Assembly (NCBI GenBank): GCA_964035575.1
Contig: OZ037891.1
Span: forward strand, 186,001-250,000
Source of the DNA: Rhynchopus sp. YZ270_cl-10
Taxonomy: Eukaryota; Euglenozoa; Diplonemea; Diplonemida; Diplonemidae
DNA length: 64,000 nt
Direction: 5' to 3'
Below the pieces are notes generated by a model, which was not told the DNA's origin, searched no databases, and worked only from the letters and a program-made list of their open reading frames with translations. Position numbers and translations under genes: made by a program. Position 1 is the first letter of the stretch, and each line of letters starts with the position of its first letter. Below, in pieces: positions 11,621 through 23,428 of this stretch.

Positions 11621-13345
11621 TCATTTGCTGATTGTTCTGTGAAGCCACATGGTGAAGGGAGACTCGCCACGTTTTGCTTTGAGAGGGCTGTCTCTGCTGA
11701 GCACTGCAATGTCCTCGCACGTCAGGAAACAGGAACCCCTTCCGAGCTCGTGCGGGAGACGGTTGCGGGAGTCCTTTTCGGTGAAGTCGCCGCCGTTTTC
11801 CTTAAGGACGTGGGCAGTCTCTCTGACCTCCTGCGGACGGCACGCCTTGTTCATGAGGAGGTGCACTGCCGTACCGTACACACGTGGGCACGTCATGTAG
11901 CACACCTGCGCGTTTGAGTCAGCACCGTGCTTGAGCAGCAGAGCAACCGCCTTGGTGCGAGGGTAGCAGAGTGCCTGGTGCAGGACACGCCAGACAGGGC
12001 CGCTTTTGTTGCGGTCCATGGGGTCCAATGCTGCGTTCGCGTCAAGCCCGTTTGCAAGGAAGACCTCAAGCGTGGCCGCCACGTCGTCCTCGTTGCAGTA
12101 CGACCTGAACAGTGCGTGGAGGGGTGAGTTGCTTCCCGACGTGAGCATCGGTGCGCCACGCTTCATAAGCAACGCTGCGCACCGTGTCTGGCAGGTCGAC
12201 GCTGCAGCGGCAAGCGGCAGGACCGGCTGCACACGACGTTCGCGCGACTCACCCTTTCCGTTGACAGGGTGCACTTTAGCGCGGGAGACACGCATTGCCG
12301 CAAGCAGCCCAGTGAAGCAGCCGTTCTTTGCCTGCCCCTTCGCCGCCTCCTCCTCCGTTGCTCCATTCGAGTTCGACGAAATGTCGGTCGACACCGAAGA
12401 CTCGAGGTCCTCCTCGACAGTCACCTCATCATCTTCGTCCGACGACACCACGCTGACCACGTCTACTGGGACGTCAACGGGTGCACCTACTGGGTGTGCT
12501 GCGACACGCACCGCACTCAATCTTGGCAGCGGTCCTGGGACAAGCATGGCACCGCCATCGATGAGGATGTTGCAGTCCTCTGCACGGCCTTCTTGGGCAG
12601 CCCAGCCGAGGGGGGTGCGGGAGTCTTCACAGAGAACGTTAGGGTCACAGCCGTGGGAGAGGAGGGCACGGAGGATGGGGCCGTGGGCGTGGCGGAGGGG
12701 CGACTCGGTGTTGGGCACGGAAGGGCACGCACCACGCGAGACAAGGAGGTAGACGGTCTGGAGGTTTCCTGTTGACGCTGCGAGGGCAAGCGCCGTGCGG
12801 GCGGGGGACTCAGCGTGGCAGACGGAGTCGATCTCTGCTCCAGCGTCGAGCATGACCTGCACGATGTTGGTTCTGCCTGAGATGACGGCCGCGTGGAAGG
12901 GGCACATCTGCTCATGCGGGAGGTCGTCCATGCAGTGGTAGCAGAAGGTGTTGTCGCATTGGTAGCGTCTGCAGTTGCATGAGATGTTCGCGCCTGCTGC
13001 AATGAGAAGGCTGACGACAGACATGTCGTGCTTGCCGCGCTTGCATGCCGCCATCATCGCCTCATCGTACTCATGACTAGCAATGCCCAGCTCCGTAAGA
13101 CGCGTCTGAGAAACCTGTGCGATGCTTCCCTTCAGCATGATCACATCCCCAGCGACAATCCCAACCTCCGCCAAGAAAACGTCACCATCGTTCATCTCAT
13201 AACCCCCAAGCTCAAGAAGCAATGCGGGTGCGCAAGGAAACCCCCCAAGACGTGCCACTTCCTCCTTCAGATCAGCAACTCTCGCGTCCAAAGACAAAGT
13301 AACGTGAAGGTACTCACCGTCCGGGAGTGCGACGTGGATGTCCAT
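11621..13345 (-). CDS. Ubiquitin-like / ankyrin-repeat protein
   Basis: The product is a predicted 574-residue soluble protein. I place the start at the second in-frame ATG (13343-13345) because the upstream 19 codons are Phe/Leu/Ser-rich leader and the next residues (MDIHVALPDG) begin a beta-grasp, ubiquitin-like fold over residues 1-73. Ankyrin repeats follow at about 93-265, with signatures such as VSLLIAAGAN, IVQVMLDAGAEID and TPLGWAAQEGR. A Ser/Asp/Glu-rich linker spans 298-335, and a second ankyrin block covers about 385-525 (ALLLKHGADSNAQ). Between the first repeats lies a Cys cluster (C123, C125, C130, C135, C138, C148 with H137) that could bind a metal. Ankyrin arrays bind proteins and the N-terminal fold suggests ubiquitin-pathway scaffolding, but no catalytic domain is visible. 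The 5' leader on the coding strand is a CT tract. It is far from any other gene. Confidence 0.85.
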   Translation of the reverse strand: MDIHVALPDGEYLHVTLSLDARVADLKEEVARLGGFPCAPALLLELGGYEMNDGDVFLAEVGIVAGDVIMLKGSIAQVSQTRLTELGIASHEYDEAMMAACKRGKHDMSVVSLLIAAGANISCNCRRYQCDNTFCYHCMDDLPHEQMCPFHAAVISGRTNIVQVMLDAGAEIDSVCHAESPARTALALAASTGNLQTVYLLVSRGACPSVPNTESPLRHAHGPILRALLSHGCDPNVLCEDSRTPLGWAAQEGRAEDCNILIDGGAMLVPGPLPRLSAVRVAAHPVGAPVDVPVDVVSVVSSDEDDEVTVEEDLESSVSTDISSNSNGATEEEAAKGQAKNGCFTGLLAAMRVSRAKVHPVNGKGESRERRVQPVLPLAAAASTCQTRCAALLMKRGAPMLTSGSNSPLHALFRSYCNEDDVAATLEVFLANGLDANAALDPMDRNKSGPVWRVLHQALCYPRTKAVALLLKHGADSNAQVCYMTCPRVYGTAVHLLMNKACRPQEVRETAHVLKENGGDFTEKDSRNRLPHELGRGSCFLTCEDIAVLSRDSPLKAKRGESPFTMWLHRTISK

Positions 13346-13562
13346 ATTAGAAAGAGAGAGAGAAGAGAAGAGAAGAGGGAAAAAGGGGGTGCTTGTTTCC
13401 AAGAAGAGGGGGCGGGGGGGTGGGGGTGGGGGGAACCTCTTTAGCGGTTTGAGTATCGAATAGAGCAGAAGTGTTTGTGTGTGGGGGTTTGTTTGGTTTT
13501 TTGCTCTTTTTTGTGTATCGATTCTGTGGGGAGGGAGAAGGGGGGGGGAGGAAGGGTGTTGT

Positions 13563-14660
13563 TTTTTTTTTTTTTTTTTTGGATTATTAGATCAGGCTCT
13601 CCGCTAGGATTTCCGATTTTGAAAATATTCTGTTGATGGTCCACGTTGGTGGGGTACATGCTTGCGCCGCAGGCGCACGGTACGCAACTTTTTTTTTTAC
13701 CAACGCCCGATTTTGACTTTTTTGGGACGTTTGAGCACTCACCTCTCCATATCTTCTTCTCCTGAGCTTTTTTGACAGGTAGAACGGGTCTAAACCACTT
13801 AGCAGAACTTTTTTTTTTTTTCTTTTTTTCCCCATTTTCAAAAAGTTCTGTTGACAATCAACAGAACTTTAGTACCTAGCGGAGTGCCTGTATTAGATGT
13901 CCCCCTCCCTGGCTGCTCCTGACTACCTTGGAGTAGGGGGGGAGTGGGGGCAGGGATCCTGAGAAAAGTTGTCCAGTTCAGTAAATTGACTCCACCAGCG
14001 CACGGATGTCAAAAACCGTGTTGATGCAGGCACCCAACGTGCGATGCCAGCCAACACAACTACCCAGCGGCCAACAGAAGGTGAAAGGAAACCTAATGGC
14101 TTGCCCGTGCCGTAAAAAAAAATGCAAAACTCCGGGCTCGTGATAACGCCTTGTTTCCCAGCCTGAGCCAGGGTAGGGAGATAGTACTGCCTTACTCTGT
14201 TGCGTTGCTCTACCCACATCTGTACGTTCTCTGCGGCTAGTGCTGTAACAGAGCGTTTTGGGATTTCGTGAGCGAAAAACATTATAACAACGAAAGCTTC
14301 TCTGCCCTTGCGTACACTATCGCCATACACACCTTGCAAGATGGCCACCCATGACTAAGCATTTCTTTAATTCCAACCCTTTTTGGCCAAATTCCGACAT
14401 CTAAATCCAAAAAATTCCCTGTTTCTTTGTCCGCAATTGGGCTGTTTTTCAGGAGAGATGTTCGGAAAAAAACAGCAAAATTCTGGAAATATGTTCTCGG
14501 TCAAATGGAACTATGATTCTGGGCCCACTCTAACGCGAACCACCCCTCGAAATTCAAAGGAGTCCCAAACCCGGGCGCGCTACGCTCTACGCGACGCGTG
14601 CCCTACCCTTTCGCAGCACGTAGTGTACGAGCATGAATATTGTAGCGCGGGTACGTGAAA
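13563..14660. other. Gene-free tract upstream of the ankyrin gene
   Basis: No gene is supported. It contains TTGCGCCGCAGGCGCA (about 13669-13684), shared with 36.6 kb and, inverted, 25.2 kb; a diverged reverse copy of the element core found at 5.9 and 26.2 kb (13966-14010); a GATGCAGGCACC cassette at 14020-14090; and a segment at 14600-14680 that resembles 21625-21700. Confidence 0.5.
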
Positions 14661-16397
14661 GTTGGGAGACGGTCGTAGCCCATAAGTCAATAGAGGCCGG
14701 AGGCCCCGTGAGGAGGAGATGGCAGATGCGGTAAATGTGTTTATGTATCCCAAGGAATTTGCACATACGGTGCAGTTTGTTTAGATATATAAGGTGCGTA
14801 ATGTGGAGGCCCGCTCTCTAATAGTAGAGGTAGGGCGGAACGTATGATATAATATCTTGTGGAAGATGTCATAGTCAATGGCACGCAGGTCACACAGGCA
14901 GGTTGGCGGTGCTCCATTTAAGGGAGGAGGCCCACTGGAGCACTTGTTTGAGTTGACGTAGCTTTTGCTTGCCACTCTCATCCACCACATTCCCGAAGAA
15001 AGGGGCGAGCTTCTTGTACGTAGACTCCCGGTACGAGGGGAGCATCGATCACGTCAAAGTCCATTCGACATGGGTGGCGTGTTGGTGCATTTGTCGGGGA
15101 AAAAATTTGGGTACAGTGTAAAAAAAATGCAGTTTATACACCACAGAGCCACTCAATGAACCCTTTTTTGCGGAGCAAAAAATGAAAAACGCCAGGTCAT
15201 GGGCTGGACCTAAAACTGCATCCGGGGCTCCTGTCGTGGCACTTCCTCCAGAAACCCTGTGAAGGTCTTGGCCTGAGGGTAAAAAGTGCTGGGATGGCTA
15301 ACCCTGGGAACGAAGGTGGTGACACACTGTGGAGGTACACACCCGATCCCTAATGAGTCAACACTACACCTAGGTGCCGGCCTGTTACTCGTCTAGTAGG
15401 CAAGGGGAAGTACAGACACCACCGCAGCCAGGACACATCCCTGAGGCCCTTTACAATGATGAGAATATTACCCAAAACCCCACACCAAGCGTGACTCTCA
15501 CTCACACCTCTGGCGCACTTCGGCACTTCGCCTGCAAGGGCTTGCCCTGATTGATCTTCCCAACTAGCCGAATGCTGCCTGAGTTAAAAAAAATCACTCG
15601 CACATAAACTGCCCATCGAGCCTCAGAGGGATCCCAACCTCAGGCTTCTATACCCCGGTCGCTTCTTCCCACACCCAATCAGAAGGACGGGTTGCGAGCC
15701 CCATCCACCCATCGACCCACCCACCCACCCACCCTCCACTCCATCTCCACACAACAATGCCTCTTCTCGCGATCAACCTTACACCGTTTCTTTCTAGGAT
15801 GCAGCACCGTCCCAAATGCAAGCATGCATGCAGCTACCCCAGCCCCTTCTCGCTGTTGACCCCCGTAACCCCATAACGTCCACACACCTCCTTAAAGAAC
15901 AGAGCGCATCAACGCATCATCCAAACAGCCCTCTTTAGCCAGGCTCTCTCACCCCTCGAAGCATTCCTAGGTGGTATGCCTAGAACTGCCATGGCGTGCT
16001 GTGCTGTCCACAATGATAGTTGACAATGCAGAATCGACTCGATGAGCGAACCCAACAGGATGCATTGAACAAAAACCAATAGTGTCGCGCATCCTCAGAT
16101 GGGGCCTAATGCACCCAAGCTTCCAAAGACAAAACGTTGTTCTGACCGTCCCCCTACCGACCCTCCCCACCCAAGGGCTACGAACGCTGCACCGCTTTGC
16201 ATCACTAACAACATCTCTAAAGAGAAGCTAAGAGTGCAAAAGCGCCTCACAACAACAAGATCTCTCCAATGACGTCCCGTTCTGGTACATCTCTGCATCC
16301 GCATCCACACCGAGCATGTATCCTAATAAGAAGCGACAGTCGCCCAAACCCAACACCCCTTCCCCAGCAACGATCCCCCCAGGGTCTTCTGTGGTAA

Positions 16398-16450
16398 CTT
16401 AAACTCCCAACCCCATATGCGCAATATTCCGTGCAGGAATGACCCATCTG
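16398..16450 (+). repeat. TTCCGTGCAGGAA motif block, copy 1
   Basis: AAACTCCCAACCCC precedes ATTCCGTGCAGGAATGACC. The core ATTCC-GTGCA-GGAAT is an inverted repeat. The same block occurs at 58598-58652 and, without the leading part, at 54701-54740. Confidence 0.6.
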
Positions 16451-16730
16451 ATATCATGCCCACACCCACCCTTTGTGCCACACTCGTTCGCAAACAGATG
16501 CCCGACTCTCACACACCCGGACTCTCAATCGCCCAGTAGCTGTCACCTTCTGTCCTGTTAACTACGATCACAGGTCGCTCACCTCATGAGACGAAAGCAA
16601 CCGAGCAATGCGAACGTAGAACAGTAGTGTAAGGCAACAGGCGGAGCACCTTCCGCGTGGACAGCAACGTACGGCATGTGTTGCGTCCGGAGACGTTTGG
16701 CGGATTGACTGCTTGAATGCAGGAAGCAGT

Positions 16731-17000
16731 GCAAAGCAGTGCAAATCAGTGCAAAGCAGTGCAAAGCAGTGCAAAGCAGTGCAAAGCAGTGCAAAGCAGT
16801 GCAAAGCAGTGCAAAGCAGTGCAAAGCAGTGCAAAGCAGTGCAAAGCAGTGCAAAGCAGTGCAAAGCAGTGCAAAGCAGTGCAAAGCAGTGCAAAGCAGT
16901 GCAAAGCAGTGCAAAGCAGTGCAAAGCAGTGCAAAGCAGTGCAAAGCAGTGCAAAGCAGTGCAAAGCAGTGCAAAGCAGTGCAAAGCAGTGCAAAGCAGT
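16731..17000. repeat. 10 bp minisatellite (GCAAAGCAGT), 27 units
   Basis: The 27 tandem units are essentially perfect; only the second unit (GCAAATCAGT) differs by eye. Open frames across it on both strands are by-products of a repeat with no stop codon in any frame. Confidence 0.9.
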
Positions 17001-17851
17001 GCCATGGTATGCACACCTGAAACAACGTTGTGCTGGACACGACAGTCAACAGCAACCAACCAGAAAAGCCCTCCTTCAGTTCCGGTCATCTTCACAAAAA
17101 GACGTGCCAGTTTCACAGAGTTGTACAATACATGTTTGCAGTAAAACTATAAACCCATACAAAACAACAACTGTTCCTCTGGACCATCGGAACACAGGAC
17201 GGGCAACTCTGATCAGCCATCCCCCACCCCACCCCACCCAACGTCTTCCCACCCCGCAGCGAATTCGACAGCGGCACATTTACCTCCAGCACCCCTGATG
17301 ACAGCCAAAAAGAAACCTTCTTGCATCTCAGAACACGGTACGTCCCCTTGTACCATCCCTTTGCATGAAGCCACCAACACCAACGCTGCAGGCAACACAT
17401 TGCGCCATATCGGCTGTTGTACAACACACTACAACACACCACACCGCATAGCACAGCAATACATAGTATTGATAGCAGGCACCTCCGACCAACCCGATGA
17501 AAGCACAAACGGAAGAAATATCTTCAACCAAAAAAAAGCCCCCAAAAACCCCCACACACAACGAACACACCCAGGCGTGGTAGGCCAGAGGGTTCTGCTG
17601 TCTCCCCCCACAGACTTCACCGACGTGAAGTCACCCCTTTTTGTACCCAGCCAAGGCTCCTCCAGAAAAAAGCAACACGGCAAGGCAGCTCCACATATAC
17701 GGTCTCTCCCTCCCCTCACCTCTCGATGCATCCTTACCCATCGTTTAAGTCCCTCTCCACCTCAATAGGCTCCCCTTACGTCCTTGAACGGCGACACCCC
17801 TACAAAGCACAATGGAACATGCCTCACACCCTCCTGCAGTTCTTCCCCCAA

Positions 17852-17882
<31 letters not shown>

Positions 17883-18989
17883 TAACTGACTGGGCCTCTC
17901 CATACAGCATTGCGCCTATCCCATCACCCACAACCCACAACCCACAACCCACCCCACCCATCGTCCAGCTCCCCTCTTCCTCAAGACACAGCATTGCTTC
18001 CATTTAACGCCATTTGACGCTTTTCTAAAGATGCACACAAACCCATACGCATTCTCCGTTTGTCCAGACACCCCCTCATTCACTCCAGAGCACTGCCTCA
18101 CAGCACACAGCACACACACACCCCCCAAGGCATTCCTCCTCCACAACCCTGCTCCCCCAACTCCTTCCTCTTGCCTATTGCATCATCCTGGAGAGCGTTC
18201 TGACAGGAGAGTCCTGACAGAGGCAGACTAGGTGCAGGCAATGTGCAGAGTTGAGACCCAACGATGAGAATGCTTGCAAGAAGGTGAGCACACCACAGCC
18301 AAAGCGGACTATGGTATTGTTTATTTTGTGGAAGGGAGGATGAAGGGAAAAAAAACGAAGCAAAGAAGCAACGCAAAGAAAAAAGACGCAGTTCTCACAG
18401 AATGTGCAGGGGGGGATGCACAGAACCGACACACAGCACACCACACGCCACCACCACCTGCAGCTGCAGGAGAGCACAGCGGGATCTACCCTACTCCCCC
18501 CTTATTCCCCTTCCCACCCCAGGGTCCACAGTGAAAAAAAAACAATCATCAAACACCCCCACACAAAGGCAACAGACCAGATCACATGATGAACAGGCGT
18601 TGCATAGTGTACACCCCAACCCTATCCCTTCTCAGCCTCTCTCCGCCTGCACAACCCATACATCACACAAAGGGGTGATGGTTCGCTCTTCGCTCTTTCG
18701 GAACTACCCATATTTGCTTTCGACACATTCCACAACAAAAAGGGGATTCCTTCGACAGCAGCACCCCATTACTGACCCTCAAATACAACCCTCAGAAACA
18801 CAACAACCCGGAGCAATCTAGTGGTACCCCCTCTCTCCTCCTCCTCCCCCCTGAGGTAGATTCACCTTCCTCTCCCCCTGCCTTCTATCAGCTTCTACCT
18901 GGAAGTGTGCTGCTGCTGCTGGAGTTCTTTAATAACGAATGGCTGTGGTGTCTGTGAAGAGGACAGCTTCTGCATAGTGCTGCAAGAAG

Positions 18990-19033
18990 AAAAGTTTATA
19001 AGATGAACCTCAGCCTCTCGTGTTTTAGTCTTG
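18990..19033 (+). repeat. GATGA hairpin cassette
   Basis: GTTTATAAGATGAACCTCAG, loop CCTCTCGTG, then TTTTAGTCTTG. It marks the return of cassette-rich DNA after the 14.7-18.9 kb stretch. Confidence 0.55.
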
Positions 19034-19236
19034 AAGAATTATAGGAAGGAAAAAAAAAAAAAAAATGTACAATCCACCCCAATCTTTCTTATTTTTCTCT
19101 GTTTCTTAGAACACCTTATCACCTGGATGGTCCGTACCTTTCGGGTACTGGATGGGGGGGGTGGAAAGACTAGGCAAAAGAAAGGGATGATAACGTGCCT
19201 ACAGTCTTTGGATGCAGGCGCGTGGGGAGGGGGGGA

Positions 19237-19283
19237 AAGGTTTGGAAAGATGAACCTAAGCCTTAAGAGTGCTTAAGTCACCT
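19237..19283 (+). repeat. GATGA hairpin cassette with longer stem
   Basis: GGAAAGATGAACCTAAGCCTT, loop AAGAG, then TGCTTAAGTCACCT. Further copies follow at 19326-19366, 19518-19567 and 20042-20087. Confidence 0.6.
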
Positions 19284-20517
19284 GTAGAAGGATGAAACAT
19301 GAAGCGGTGGAAAAAAAAAAGGGAAAGCTTTTTTGTATGATGATAAGCCATTCGTGCTTGGTCACCCGAAGGGAAAAGGTTTTTTTTTTTTGTTGGGGAC
19401 GACTACGTCTTATATCGTTCTGAGCACACAAAAAAAGCCTTTGCTTTTTTGGAAAACTCTTGTCTACAGGCGCCACCTGGTGGTTGTCGATACAATTAAA
19501 AAAAAAAAAAAAAGGAAGAAAGATTTAGATGATTAAGCCTGAAGTGTTCGAGGGCTTTGGTCACCGTGAGAAAGAGTGACGTCAATAACGGTGCGGGTAT
19601 CTCTTAGGGCACAGGCACGTGGGGAAAAAGAGAAAAAAAAGAAGAAGTGGGTGGTGTAAAGGATTAATGGAGTTGCCTAAAGGACTCACACCATATCCTT
19701 TCATTTGAATCAAGGTTGTTATAAGAATAGTTGCGGGAGGGGGGGGGGAAATAAACGGCTGCAAGCTGAATGTGCTCTCGTGCCTACACATCGAAAGAGA
19801 ATGAAACAAAATCTAGTTCTTCCAGGGCGATGTTAGTTGGCAGAATGGGGTGATACTGATGGTGGGTTCTTGGTGTGATGGAAAGTTGTAGTTCGTTTTT
19901 TTGTAGTGTCGACGAATATGACTAAGTACCCACCTTGGGTCGGTAACTAGGGTCTGATACTTGATATTTTTTTATATCAGTACTCTTCGCAAAAAAAAAA
20001 AAAGCCTTTTTTACACGGAGCGGGAAGAGAAAAACAAAAAAAAGCTTGTAAGACGATCCTGGTTTAGTCTCTGTGCTTACTTACCTTCGTGTTTTCTTCG
20101 CTGTGTGCTTTTAAAAAAAATATGAAGTCTTTTTCCGTCTTTTTTGTCAACTACAAAAAAAAACACCACAACGCGACAAAGTCTTGTACATGATATGTGA
20201 CTTCGGTTTTTTCACATCAACCTCATTCATTCTTCGGCTTGCTGTTAAACAACAGGTCCGTCTCCCACATTGACTAGAGATACTCTCTGTTGCCAGGTGG
20301 GTTGGTGCATTGGTTAAGATCAGTGATTCTCTTATTCGAAGGGGTTTTTTTAAATATGGCAACATTCTGTAAAAAAGCAGTTCCCTTTTTTGATAAATTG
20401 GCAAACGTGTGGTCACCTCGCTTTTTTTTCGTGTGATCTCCACACAGCTGTCACCTTCCTGTCTCGCGTTTCGTGGATACCGCGCAGTTTTTTTTTTCTG
20501 GGGACTCCTCGTGGAAC

Positions 20518-20636
20518 TACACGACGGGACCCGCACAAGTGACAAGTGAAAACGACAAGTGATTTATGACAAGTAAAATGACAAATAAGTCACTTGTCAT
20601 TTTCACTTGTCACTTGTTACTGGGTCCCGTCGTGTA
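20518..20636. mobile_element. Miniature TIR element with TA ends, mariner-like
   Basis: CACGACGGGACCC at the left is mirrored by GGGTCCCGTCGTG at the right, each bounded by TA. Inside, ACAAGTGACAAGTG arrays face CACTTGTCACTTGT. A TA target duplication fits the Tc1/mariner or pogo type, but two bases are weak evidence. It is only about 115 bp and non-autonomous. Confidence 0.55.
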
Positions 20637-20963
20637 TCCCAAAAAAAAAACAACAACAACAACAACATGACTGCCTTCGTCCTTCAACACAATGCTACTG
20701 AGGAGGAAGGGTTACTTGGGGTAGGGGGTTTAAAAGAAAAAATGATAGTTATTGATGCAAGCACCTCGGACTGACTATCTTGCTCCAGATGAAAGCATAA
20801 AAAATAAAAAAAAAAGAAAACAAATATCAGTCCGTCTTTGGCTGAAAGCTACATTAGCAATAGCTTACGCCGGAACAGAGTTTACCGGACTAAACACATT
20901 TTGTGTATGTGAGGGGGGCACAAAAGAAGGAAATGGGGGAAACGATACGTTAAAAAGGAATCG

Positions 20964-21060
20964 TTGTTGATGCAGGCACCTCCGACTGACCCACTATCTG
21001 ATACTAGCCATCCGGATGAAAAGGACAAAAAGTACCCTGCGGCCAACAACAGAAGCTGTG
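20964..21060 (+). repeat. GATGCAGGCACC cassette, long form
   Basis: GTTGATGCAGGCACCTCCGA ... AGCCATCCGGATGA ... GTACCCTGCGGCCAACAAC. The 3' extension CCTGCGGCCAACA also occurs in the copy at 49262-49350 and, varied, at 14020-14090. Confidence 0.6.
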
Positions 21061-21193
21061 AAAGAAAAGATTAAGAAAGACAGGAGTGATACGTACACCC
21101 ATAGGATGTTTTACAGATACGCATTTTTTTTTTTTTTTTTTTTGAAAATATTTTGAAGGAAAGGGGTTTTTTGACAAAAGATAAATACAGAAA

Positions 21194-21238
21194 GAAGGCT
21201 ACTAAGATGAAGCTAAGCCCTTCGTGCTTAGTCATCTT
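21194..21238 (+). repeat. GATGA hairpin cassette (CTAAGC stem)
   Basis: CTACTAAGATGAAGCTAAGC, loop CCTTCGT, then GCTTAGTCATCTT. This is one of the best-paired copies. Another, weaker, lies at 21416-21463. Confidence 0.65.
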
Positions 21239-22735
21239 GATTGCAAAAATTAAAGTAATGCCCTTTTTGGCTCTCATGGTTTAGCACCCTCAAATCGAGG
21301 GGGAGAGGCAGTGCAGCATGCTACTGCTGCACGGGCTGACAACAGAAATGACATGTAAAAAGAAAGAAAAAGTTAGATTCATATACTTTCAGTTCACAGA
21401 ATTGAAAGTATTTGAGAAAAAGGTTATAAGATGACCCTGAAGCCTCTCGTTGCTTGTGAACCTGTCCCGAAAATGGATGGTGCTCAAGCGACCCACCCAT
21501 AGTCGGCCGTGCTCCGGTATTGAAAAGCCGTGGCATGTGTAGGTCACCTTTGATCGTATTCGTTATCGCGCAGCATCAGCTGCGTGGGTTTCCACAAAGT
21601 TTGTCAGGGATGATGTCATTTCCCTAGCCGGAGTTCGTAATTTTGGCACGTACGATGTAGTGTTCTGGCATGAGCATGATATAGCGCGGGGAAATTGGGC
21701 AACAAACGAAGAAATTTAGTGTACTATACCATATAGGGGGGTTCCACGTAGAAGGAAATACCTTAAGGACCTGCTGTCTAAAAACTCATTTTTTTTTTGA
21801 AATTTCGGTGAAGAAACCCACTAAAAATGGGTTTTTGGACAAGTCTTTGGTGGATTCCCTTAACTATACCATGTGTCATCCAACGAATTGAAAGCACACT
21901 GCATAGAGATAAACAAAAATGTTCCCTCAACAAAAGACACTGGAAAAAATAAAAATATAAAAAACAGAAACTGACTTCATGACATGAAGGGAGATAAATA
22001 CACTGCGAGTGTAAAGAAGGAAAAGAGAGGGGGTTCTTCGTTTTGTCGCTCCGCAAGCTGTTGTGTTTATTCTTCTTTTCTTATTCCAGTAAAGTATGTG
22101 GCTGTGTGAAGAAAAAAAAAGGGTATACAAAGCTAGCACCGTCCGTCGTTTCTATTTCCTATTGACAAGTTTAAAAAAGAAGAATAAAAACTAATGTAAA
22201 AAGGAGAGCTGATCACCTCAACAGAAAATGGAGGCACAGCAAAAAACAAAAGCAAAAGCAAGAAGAAGTTAGCAAAAGAAGAAGAAACAACCTGCAAAGT
22301 GCTGTATAAACACTTTGAATGCATTATGTGCGACAGTTTTTTTTATGTATAACATTTTCCTCCCTAACTATACAAAGGTATATAGGCGGACTGTGGCACC
22401 AATCTACAGAATTTTTGGACGCAGATTTTGAAAAAAAAAAACTTTGTTACACATGCACAGTCCTGGAAGCTCCAAGGAAAATGGAGTCGTCGGGGCTAAA
22501 GAGGAAGTTGCCTTCCTAAACATGCACACACAACTGGCAAAAAAAGGGGGAGGTGTCGTCACTCACCTATATCATTGAAATAGCATTGCTTACCAATGGT
22601 ACACTCCGATACTGTTGTCCCCTTTTTTTTGTTCCCTGCAAACCTCTGGTGCGTGACACTTGACGCAAATTTTGTTTCTGTTTTATTATCTGGTCAGGAT
22701 GAGCGAAGCCTCTGCTTACTCTCCTTTAAAGTGAA

Positions 22736-22800
22736 GTTATTCATGCAGGCAACTCCAACTGACCCACGTACGATGCCAGCCATCCGGATGAAAGCACAAG
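22736..22800 (+). repeat. GATGCAGGCACC cassette
   Basis: TTCATGCAGGCAACTCCAAC ... CGATGCCAGCCATCCGGATG. Confidence 0.55.
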
Positions 22801-22995
22801 TTTAAAAGAAGGAATGAAAATCAAGAGTGGAAAACAAACAAGCAAAATAAACAAAAGAAAACCTAGCCAAAAGTATGTGGATATTTTTTTTTGTGCGCAA
22901 AAGAGTGAGTACAAAAAGTGTGCAGCAGAACTCCCCTCCCCCTTCCCTGCAATAAAAAGGATCCTTCGTTTCACAGGTCGTGCAATGACCATCTG

Positions 22996-23066
22996 ATTGT
23001 TACCCCCCGCGAACAGGCGCGTAAAGGTACGTATACGGTCCTAAAAACGCGCCAAAACGCGGGGTA
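22996..23066. repeat. GC-rich hairpin TTACCCCCCGCG / CGCGGGGTAA
   Basis: TTACCCCCCGCG and GCGCGT at the left pair with ACGCGCC and CGCGGGGTAA at the right. It is a compact inverted repeat of about 70 bp in AT-rich DNA. Confidence 0.5.
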
Positions 23067-23308
23067 AAATAAAAATCAGGCGGAATGAGAAAAATAAGCA
23101 AAACAAAAAATAGTATTTCAACAAGAAGACCTTGAAAGGGCCTCACGTGCACTCATATCCAAAGCAAGAGAGGTAGGTGGTAAACTACAGAATAATTGAA
23201 AGACGAAAGTGTCACTGCACACGCACACACATCTTATTAAAGAAAAAAGGGGTACCTTGCCTTTGGATTGAAGGTTCCAGAAAATGAAGACAAAAAAAAA
23301 AGAGAAAA

Positions 23309-23352
23309 AAATTATAAGACGATCCTAAGCCTCTCTGTGCTTGGTCGCCTAA
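23309..23352 (+). repeat. GATGA hairpin cassette (CTAAGC stem)
   Basis: TTATAAGACGATCCTAAGC, loop CTCTCTGT, then GCTTGGTCGCC. Confidence 0.6.
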
Positions 23353-23428
23353 ATAAGAAAACGGCAAAAGTGGAACAAAATAAAAAGAAATCTGCCACAA
23401 ATGCGCAATGCAAATGTGTGGCATATAC

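Larger units (their letters stand above)
14700..18900. other. GC-richer, C-rich stretch without a recognised gene
   Basis: Base composition changes from A/T homopolymers to a C-rich top strand, and the stem-loop cassettes disappear. Open frames are short, mutually overlapping and resemble no family I know. It holds the GCAAAGCAGT minisatellite (16731-17000), (CT)n at 17854-17880 and one copy of the TTCCGTGCAGGAA motif. It could be untranslated or regulatory DNA, or a decayed gene. Confidence 0.5.

Noticed and set aside
16568-17298. Gln/Lys/Ala- and Cys/Leu/His-repeat proteins over the GCAAAGCAGT array
   Set aside because: A product of a stop-free 10 bp unit, with unrelated flanking residues and no start context.
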